From Frigoribacterium sp. VKM Ac-2836 (GTDB lineage Bacteria > Actinomycetota > Actinomycetes > Actinomycetales > Microbacteriaceae), in NCBI RefSeq assembly GCF_013248995.1, contig NZ_JABRPK010000001.1:372001-436000 (forward strand): DNA of 64,000 bases. Reading direction: 5' to 3'. Of this stretch, positions 58,865-64,000 are shown in pieces. The notes beneath the pieces were generated by a model. The model worked only from the letters and a program-made list of their open reading frames with translations, was not told where the DNA came from and made no database searches. Each line of letters begins with the position of its first letter. Within the stretch, counting starts at the first letter, position 1. Made by a program: the position numbers and the translations under genes.

Positions 58865-60160
58865 GTGACCCAGAACGCCGTCGAACCGTTCGACACCGTC
58901 GACCTCATCCGCGTCAAGCGGGGCGGCGACGCCCTCAGCACCGAACAGATCGATTGGTTGATCGACGCGTACACGCGCGGCTACGTCGCGGACGAGCAGA
59001 TGTCGGCGTTGACCATGGCGATCTTCCTCAACGGCATGGAGCGTCGTGAGATCCGTGACATGACCATGGCCATGATCCGGTCGGGCGAGACGATGGACTT
59101 CGCCGGGCTCGGCAAGACGACCGTCGACAAGCACTCCACCGGTGGCGTCGGCGACAAGATCACCCTGCCGCTGGCGCCTCTGGTCGCGTCGTTCGGTGTC
59201 GCAGTGCCCCAGCTCTCGGGCCGGGGCCTCGGCCACACCGGGGGCACGCTCGACAAGCTCGAGTCGATCCCGGGCTGGCAGGCGTCGATCTCGAACCAGC
59301 GCATGCGCGAGATCATGGCCGACAGCGGCGCCGTGGTCTGCGCCGCCGGTTCGGGCCTGGCACCGGCCGACGGCAAGCTCTACGCCCTTCGCGACATCAC
59401 GGGCACCGTCGAGGCCATCCCGTTGATCGCGTCGTCGATCATGAGCAAGAAGATCGCCGAGGGGACCGCGGCGTTGGTCCTCGACGTCAAATTTGGTTCG
59501 GGCGCGTTCATCCAGGACATCGAGCGGTCGCGTGAGCTGGCCCGCACCATGGTCGACCTCGGCACCGACGCCGGGGTGGCGACGACGGCTCTGCTCACCG
59601 ACATGAACGTGCCGCTCGGTCTGACCATCGGCAACGCCCTCGAGGTGCGTGAGTCGGTCGAGACCCTCGCCGGAGGGGGCCCGGCCGACATCCGAGAGCT
59701 CACCGTGGCCCTCGCCCGCGAGATGCTGACCCTCGCGGGCCGACCCGACGCCGATGTCGAGGCCGCCCTCGACGACGGCCGCGCGATGGACGCCTGGAAG
59801 CGCATGATCCGCGCCCAGGGCGGCGATCCCGACGCCGCGCTGCCGACCGCCCGCGAGACGCACGTCGTCACCGCCGGCAGCACGGGCTACCTGACCGAGC
59901 AACACGCGCTTCCGTTCGGCATCGGTGCCTGGCGCCTCGGCGCCGGTCGCGCCCGCAAGCAGGACCCCGTGCAGGCTGCCGCCGGAATCGAGCTGCACGC
60001 GAAGCCTGGTGATCGGGTCGCCGAGGGGCAGCCCCTGTTCACGCTGCACACCGACGAGCCCGGCCGCTTCGAGCGTGCCCTCGAGGCCGTCGACGGCGCG
60101 TGGACGATCGGTGACGAGGCGCCGGCGGCGCGCACCATCGTCGCCGAGCGGATCGGCTGA
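58865..60160 (+). CDS. deoA: Thymidine (pyrimidine-nucleoside) phosphorylase
   Basis: 431 residues. It splits thymidine or uridine with phosphate to the base and (deoxy)ribose-1-phosphate. The phosphate/substrate site reads VDKHSTGGVGDKITLPLAP (about 80-98), followed by SGRGLGHTGGTLDKLESIPG and IASSIMSKKIAEGTAALVLDVKFGSGAF, all diagnostic. The C-terminal domain ends LHAKPGDRVAEGQPLFTLHTDEP. GTG at 58865 with AGGAG (58853-58857). It is 85 bp after cdd in the same direction. Confidence 0.96.
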   Translation: MTQNAVEPFDTVDLIRVKRGGDALSTEQIDWLIDAYTRGYVADEQMSALTMAIFLNGMERREIRDMTMAMIRSGETMDFAGLGKTTVDKHSTGGVGDKITLPLAPLVASFGVAVPQLSGRGLGHTGGTLDKLESIPGWQASISNQRMREIMADSGAVVCAAGSGLAPADGKLYALRDITGTVEAIPLIASSIMSKKIAEGTAALVLDVKFGSGAFIQDIERSRELARTMVDLGTDAGVATTALLTDMNVPLGLTIGNALEVRESVETLAGGGPADIRELTVALAREMLTLAGRPDADVEAALDDGRAMDAWKRMIRAQGGDPDAALPTARETHVVTAGSTGYLTEQHALPFGIGAWRLGAGRARKQDPVQAAAGIELHAKPGDRVAEGQPLFTLHTDEPGRFERALEAVDGAWTIGDEAPAARTIVAERIG

Positions 60161-60185
60161 CCGGACCCGTTCGGCGCACGTACCG

Positions 60186-60222
60186 CCGGCGCCGCGCCTC
60201 CGTCCAGGAGGCGCGGTGCCGG
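60186..60222. repeat. GGAGGCGCG-type inverted repeat after deoA
   Basis: CCGGCGCCGCGCCTCC (60186-60201) pairs with GGAGGCGCGGTGCCGG (60207-60222) around GTCCA with one G-T pair, a 16-bp stem. It lies between deoA and the separate promoter of add, so it probably terminates the deoA transcript. Confidence 0.8.
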
Positions 60223-60283
60223 TTCTCGTGACGAGCCCACCCGTCTCGTGGCGCGCGTCCAGAGTCGTCACCCCGACCGCTAG

Positions 60284-60289
60284 TAGATT
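60284..60289 (+). promoter_or_regulatory. -10 element of add, leaderless
   Basis: TAGATT ends 6 nt before the ATG at 60296. GGAG in the gap is too close to act as a ribosome binding site. Confidence 0.6.
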
Positions 60290-60295
60290 GGGAGC

Positions 60296-61417
60296 ATGAG
60301 CGCTCCCGACAAGGACTACCGGCTGCCGAACGGGGGACCGCGCCTCGCGGCCCTGCCCAAGGTGTCGCTGCACGACCACCTCGACGGGGGCCTGCGACCC
60401 GAGACCATCGTCGACCTCGCGGTCGAGGCCGGGATCGACCTCCCGGCCTCCGAACCCGAGGCGCTCCGCCGGTGGATCGTCGAGAGCGCCGACTCGGGCA
60501 ACCTCGTGGACTACCTCGCGACCTTCGAGCTGACGGTAGCGGTCATGCAGACCGCCGACCAGCTGACCCGTGTCGCCCATGAGTTCGTCCTCGACCTGGC
60601 CGCCGACGGCGTCGTCCACGCCGAGGTCCGTTGGGCACCCGAGCAGCACCAGCGACAGGGGCTCACGCTCGACCAGGCGGTCGAGTCCGTGCAGGCCGGC
60701 TTCGCGTCGGCCGCTCGAGCACTCGCCGCCGACGGGTACGAAATCTCGGTCGGGCAGATCCTCAGCGCTCTGCGCCAGGGCGAGCGCTCGCTCGAGATCG
60801 CGCAGCTCGCCGTCCGGCACCGCGAGAACGGCGTGTTGGCCTTCGACATCGCCGGGCCCGAAGAGGGGTACCCGGCCGCCGATCACAAGGTCGCGTTCGA
60901 CCTGTTGGCCCGCGAGTTCATGCCGGTCACGGTGCACGCGGGCGAGGCCGACGGGCTCGACAGCATCCGGGGGGCGTTGATCGACGGGCGAGCACTCCGC
61001 CTCGGGCACGGCGTGCGCATCGCCGAAGACATCCGCGTCGTCGCCAGCAAGGGCTCGACCTCCACGGTCGAGATCGGGCCGATCGCTTCGTGGGTGCGCG
61101 ACCGCGAGATCCCCCTCGAGCTGTCGCCGCAGTCCAACCTGCAGACCGGCGCCGTCGCCGCCTGGGGCCCAGACCTCGACGACCACCCCTTCGACCTCCT
61201 GTACCAACTCGGGTACAGCGTGACGGTCAACACCGACAACCGCCTCATGAGCGACACGAGTCTCTGCAAAGAACTCGCCTTGCTCGGCCAGGCCTTCGAC
61301 TACGACCTCGACGACCACGAGACGTTCCAGCTCAACGCCGCCGCGTCGTGCTTCCTGCCGCTCGAGGACCGCGAGGCGCTGGCCGACCGCATCACCGCCG
61401 GCTTCGAGGGGGTCTGA
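60296..61417 (+). CDS. add: Adenosine deaminase
   Basis: 373 residues. It deaminates (deoxy)adenosine to (deoxy)inosine. Zinc ligands H26 and H28 are in SLHDHLDGGLRP; the catalytic Glu is in VHAGEAD, the proton-shuttling His in RLGHGVRI and the metal Asp in VNTDNRLMS. The segment AFDIAGPEEGYP is typical. The start is set by the -10 hexamer 6 nt upstream. It is followed closely by two PTS-type genes (2 bp, then 24 bp), so they share a transcript. Confidence 0.95.
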   Translation: MSAPDKDYRLPNGGPRLAALPKVSLHDHLDGGLRPETIVDLAVEAGIDLPASEPEALRRWIVESADSGNLVDYLATFELTVAVMQTADQLTRVAHEFVLDLAADGVVHAEVRWAPEQHQRQGLTLDQAVESVQAGFASAARALAADGYEISVGQILSALRQGERSLEIAQLAVRHRENGVLAFDIAGPEEGYPAADHKVAFDLLAREFMPVTVHAGEADGLDSIRGALIDGRALRLGHGVRIAEDIRVVASKGSTSTVEIGPIASWVRDREIPLELSPQSNLQTGAVAAWGPDLDDHPFDLLYQLGYSVTVNTDNRLMSDTSLCKELALLGQAFDYDLDDHETFQLNAAASCFLPLEDREALADRITAGFEGV

Positions 61418-61419
61418 GC

Positions 61420-61866
61420 ATGGCGCTTCCTCCGCTGCCCGACGAGGCGGTCGTCATCGGTGCCCGGGTCGCCGACTGGCGCGACGCCGTCCGGGTCGCG
61501 GGGCACGCGCTGGTCGACTCCGGCGCCGCCCGAGAGGGTTACGGCGACGAGATGGTGCGCATGATCGATGAGCACGGCCCCTACGTGGTCATCGCACCCG
61601 GCCTGGTGCTCGCCCACGCCCGCCCGGGCGACGACGTCGTCCGCGACGGTCTCGCGGTGGTGACTCTGGCCGAGCCGGTACCCTTCGGGCACCCGCACAA
61701 CGATCCCGTCAGCGTCGTCCTGGGTCTCGCCATCGTCACGGTCGGCGGCCACCTCGAATCGATCGCCGACCTCGCCAACGTGTTCAACGAGGCCTCCGTC
61801 ATCCCCGCCCTCGCGGCCGCCACCTCGGTCGACGAGGTTCGTCGGTTGATGGGCGTCCCCGCCTGA
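61420..61866 (+). CDS. PTS IIA protein, ascorbate/fructose-mannitol type
   Basis: 148 residues. The active-site histidine is H66 in VIAPGLVLAHARPGDDV, as in UlaC/SgaA-like IIA domains, and PVPFGHPHNDPVSVVLGLA follows. It would pass phosphate from HPr to a IIB. The ATG at 61420 is 2 bp after the add stop. No IIC gene is in the cluster, so its transport partner, if any, is encoded elsewhere. Confidence 0.88.
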   Translation: MALPPLPDEAVVIGARVADWRDAVRVAGHALVDSGAAREGYGDEMVRMIDEHGPYVVIAPGLVLAHARPGDDVVRDGLAVVTLAEPVPFGHPHNDPVSVVLGLAIVTVGGHLESIADLANVFNEASVIPALAAATSVDEVRRLMGVPA

Positions 61867-61890
61867 TCCCCCACAGATCGAGACAACCCC

Positions 61891-62163
61891 ATGAAGATCG
61901 TCACCATCTGCGGCGCCGGCATCGGCAGCAGCGGAATCCTCAAGGTCAACGCCGAGCGGGTCCTGGCCCGGCTCGACATCGAGGCGGAGGTGGTCGCCGC
62001 CGACATCGGCTCGATCGCCTCGATCGGGGACGACGCGCAGGTCATCCTCACCTCGGCCGAGTTCGTCGAGGCGATCGGCTCGACGTTCGCCGACGTCATC
62101 GTGATCCAGAACCACTTCGACCAGGCAGAGCTCACCGAGAAGCTCCAGAAGTCGCTCGGCTGA
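61891..62163 (+). CDS. PTS IIB protein, ascorbate/lactose-like type
   Basis: 90 residues. The phosphocysteine loop is KIVTICGAGIGSSGILKVNA with C7 as the active cysteine, matching UlaB/SgaB-like IIB domains. The rest is a single Rossmann-like domain ending VIVIQNHFDQAELTEKLQKS. It follows the IIA gene by 24 bp and ends the operon at a strong hairpin. Normally such a IIB is paired with a IIC permease; none is seen. Confidence 0.9.
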   Translation: MKIVTICGAGIGSSGILKVNAERVLARLDIEAEVVAADIGSIASIGDDAQVILTSAEFVEAIGSTFADVIVIQNHFDQAELTEKLQKSLG

Positions 62164-62182
62164 GCGCGGCCGGTCACGACAG

Positions 62183-62225
62183 CGAGAGACCCCGGAGGCG
62201 CAGCTCGCGCCTCCGGGGTCTCTCG
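62183..62225. terminator. Hairpin between convergent IIB and phosphomutase genes
   Basis: CGAGAGACCCCGGAGGCG (62183-62200) pairs perfectly with 62208-62225, an 18-bp stem with a 7-nt loop. Its upper part contains the GGAGGCG/CGCCTCC motif shared by other intergenic repeats. Confidence 0.85.
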
Positions 62226-62253
62226 CGTCGGATGGGCGGTCACCGCCCGACGG

Positions 62254-63966
62254 TCACGCCAGCAGGGCGCGCATGCCGGAGTCGAGGTCGGCGACGGCCG
62301 CCTCGGCGGCGTCCCGACGAGCGACGGCGTCACCCTCGGTGCTCGACGCATCGATGTAGACCTTGAGTTTCGGCTCGGTACCGCTCGGGCGGACGATGAC
62401 CCGTGAGCCGTCGGTCAGCCAGTAGCGCAACACGTCACCCGCCGGGAACGACCCGAACCCGTCCCGGAAGTCGTCGATCCGGTCGACCCGGTGCGAGCCG
62501 ATCGTGGCGGGCGGGTGCTGCCGAAGGCGGGTCGTGAGCGCGGTGATCGTGGCGAGGTCGTCGACCCTGATCGAGATCTGCGACGAGGCGTACGCCCCGA
62601 ACCGCTCGTCGAAGGCGACGAGGTGCTCTGCCAGGCTCGACCCGGCGGAGTGCAGCTCGGTCGCGAGGGCGAGCAGGTCGACCGCGGCCGAGATGCCGTC
62701 CTTGTCGCGCACGACGTCGGGGTCCACCAGGTAGCCGAGAGCCTCCTCGTAGCCGTAGATCAGCCCCCCGACACGGGAGACCCACTTGAAGCCGGTCAGG
62801 GTGTCGACGTAGTCCAGTCCGTGCACGCGGGCGATCTCGCGGAGGGCGGGGGAGGAGACGATGCTCGCGGCGAGCGTGCCGTCGCGGTCGTCCCGCCGTG
62901 CGCGCTCGGCGGCGCGCCAGCCGAGCAGGGAGCCGACCTCGTTGCCGCTGAGTCGACGCCATCCGCCGTCGACGGGGATCGCGACCGCGAGCCGGTCGGC
63001 GTCGGGGTCGTTCGCGATGACCAGGTCGGCCTCGACGCGGTCGGCCGTGGCGTACGAGAGATCCATGGCGCCGGGCTCTTCGGGGTTGGGGAAGGCCACG
63101 GTCGGGAACGCGGGGTCGGGCGCGCTCTGCTCGCTGACCGGGATCGGTTCGGCGAAGCCCGCGGTGGCGAACACTCGACGGGCGACCTCCCACCCGACGC
63201 CGTGCAGGGCCGTGTAGACGACGCGCGGCTGGTCACCGGCTGCCGCCGTGCCGGCCACGGCGGCGGTGCGACGGACGTACTCCATGACGAGGTCGTCGCC
63301 GGCCTCGCGATAGTCGTCGGAGCGGGGCAGCTCGGCGACCGAGGACTGCGCCGCCTTCTCGATCTCGGCCGCGATCTCTCCATCGACGGGCGACACGATC
63401 TGCGACCCGGCGTCGACGCCGCCGAGGTAGACCTTGTAGCCGTTGTCCTGCGGGGGGTTGTGGCTGGCGGTGACCATGACGCCCGCGCTGACGTCGAGGT
63501 GACGCACGGCGAACGCCAGCACCGGGGTCGGCAGGGCGCGCGGCAGGATGGTCGCGGCGACGCCGGCCGCCGCCATGATCTGGGCCGTGTCGCGTGCGAA
63601 GACGTCGGAGTTCTTGCGCCCGTCGTAGCCGATGACGATCGAGGGGTGCGACTCGCGGCCCAGCAGGAACGCGGCGAAGCCGGCCGCGGCCTGGGCCACG
63701 AGGACGCGGTTCATGCGATTCGAACCCGATCCCAGGGCGCCGCGCAGGCCGGCCGTGCCGAACTGCAGACGACCGGCGAAGCGGTCGGCGAGTTCGGCCG
63801 AGGCGTCGGAGTCGTCGGACCCGGCCCGGCTCAGGAGCCGGTCGAGCTCGTCGCGCGTCTCGTCGTCCGGGTCCTGGTCGCGCCAGGCCGTGGCCGTCGC
63901 GAGGAGCTGGTCGAGGGCGGATGCCGACGCGCCGGCGGTGCCGGACCCCGTCACGTCGCCGCTCAC
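62254..63966 (-). CDS. pmmB: Phospho-sugar mutase (PmmB / phosphopentomutase type)
   Basis: 570 residues. Alpha-D-phosphohexomutase family: RLQFGTAGLRGALG near the N-terminus, catalytic serine in GVMVTASHNPPQDNGYK, metal loop in ANDPDADRLAVAIP, sugar-binding GNEVGSLLGW and phosphate-binding IVRPSGTEPKLK at the C-terminus. Beside nucleoside phosphorylases it probably converts (deoxy)ribose-1-phosphate to the 5-phosphate, though it may also act on mannose or glucose phosphates. The GTG start overlaps the stop of an upstream gene by GTGA. Confidence 0.9.
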   Translation of the reverse strand: MSGDVTGSGTAGASASALDQLLATATAWRDQDPDDETRDELDRLLSRAGSDDSDASAELADRFAGRLQFGTAGLRGALGSGSNRMNRVLVAQAAAGFAAFLLGRESHPSIVIGYDGRKNSDVFARDTAQIMAAAGVAATILPRALPTPVLAFAVRHLDVSAGVMVTASHNPPQDNGYKVYLGGVDAGSQIVSPVDGEIAAEIEKAAQSSVAELPRSDDYREAGDDLVMEYVRRTAAVAGTAAAGDQPRVVYTALHGVGWEVARRVFATAGFAEPIPVSEQSAPDPAFPTVAFPNPEEPGAMDLSYATADRVEADLVIANDPDADRLAVAIPVDGGWRRLSGNEVGSLLGWRAAERARRDDRDGTLAASIVSSPALREIARVHGLDYVDTLTGFKWVSRVGGLIYGYEEALGYLVDPDVVRDKDGISAAVDLLALATELHSAGSSLAEHLVAFDERFGAYASSQISIRVDDLATITALTTRLRQHPPATIGSHRVDRIDDFRDGFGSFPAGDVLRYWLTDGSRVIVRPSGTEPKLKVYIDASSTEGDAVARRDAAEAAVADLDSGMRALLA

Positions 63967-64000
63967 AGGGCCGCCACGATGCGAGCGAGCAGATCGCTGA
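63963..64000 (-). CDS. C-terminal end of an upstream gene, perhaps purine nucleoside phosphorylase
   Basis: Only the last 11 codons plus stop are in the window (SDLLARIVAAL). The stop overlaps the pmmB start in GTGA. In actinobacteria the gene next to pmmB is often purine nucleoside phosphorylase (deoD), which would fit this salvage block, but the fragment alone cannot show it. Confidence 0.35.
   Translation of the reverse strand, partial: SDLLARIVAAL

Noticed and set aside
58703-61318. Open frame of about 870 codons on the minus strand across deoA and add
   Set aside because: Antisense to two certain enzymes, spans their intergenic hairpin, and has no domain.

Overview
The window reads as a chromosomal segment of a high-GC actinobacterium, most likely family Microbacteriaceae. 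The codons strongly favour G or C at the third position, GTG starts are common, TopA ends in a lysine/alanine-rich tail, and the gene order has actinobacterial features: acs, a reduced Tad cluster, topA and holB in one block, and sdhCDAB, the cdd-deoA-add block and pmmB in another. Mycobacteria have related orders, recalled from knowledge and not searched. No phage, transposase, integrase or CRISPR array is visible. Genes are packed tightly on both strands and often overlap by 4 bases (ATGA or GTGA).

Layout. 0-9.9 kb: a truncated DUF1206 membrane protein (-), the aspartate pathway (lysC with an internal start, then asd), mqo, a radical-SAM protein with an SOS-type box in its promoter, a histidine kinase/degenerate kinase/LuxR regulator trio, and thymidine kinase. 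9.9-10.3 kb: a 68-bp tandem repeat array, each unit carrying a terminator-like hairpin, directly downstream of tRNA-Pro(CGG). 10.3-16.6 kb: a PASTA-containing class A PBP coupled to a phosphoesterase (-), a small ORF plus a RidA protein (+), and acs (-). 16.7-20.2 kb: a 6C-type small RNA followed by a minimal Tad cluster (ATPase, one F-family membrane protein, three small prepilin-like proteins). 20.2-25.4 kb: topA, a DNA polymerase III delta' gene without zinc cysteines, a TetR regulator and tRNA-Thr(CGT).

25.6-36.8 kb: a Cys-rich exported protein, two Gfo/Idh/MocA oxidoreductases, DacB, nicotinamidase and an aldehyde dehydrogenase (+); then an enoyl-CoA hydratase family protein, an ABC exporter and an MHS-type MFS transporter (-). 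37.0-42.5 kb (-): an apparent operon xth-trpS-GNAT-ribD-ribA, preceded by a YihY-type membrane protein. 42.6-46.8 kb: ptsI and a little-known trio (a hypothetical gene with an upstream 20-codon ORF, a DUF6177 protein and a 115-residue protein). 46.8-52.9 kb: sdhCDAB (-), a GT4 glycosyltransferase (-) and mannose-1-phosphate guanylyltransferase (+). 53.0-62.2 kb: a nucleoside uptake and salvage block, consisting of a BMP-family lipoprotein, ATPase and two permeases, cytidine deaminase, thymidine phosphorylase and adenosine deaminase, then PTS IIA and IIB proteins of the ascorbate type without a IIC. 62.2-64.0 kb (-): a phosphopentomutase/phosphomannomutase-type enzyme and the last codons of an upstream gene, possibly purine nucleoside phosphorylase.

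Sequence-level themes: (1) many genes have a TANNNT-like -10 hexamer 6-7 nt before the start codon, implying leaderless mRNAs, and this fixes several starts; (2) a short motif (core GGAGGCGCG/CGCGCCTCC) recurs as intergenic inverted repeats; (3) long GC-rich hairpins separate most convergent genes. No complete undescribed system is proven. The best leads are the tRNA-Pro repeat array, the DUF6177 locus with its coupled upstream ORF, and the degenerate-kinase signalling trio.
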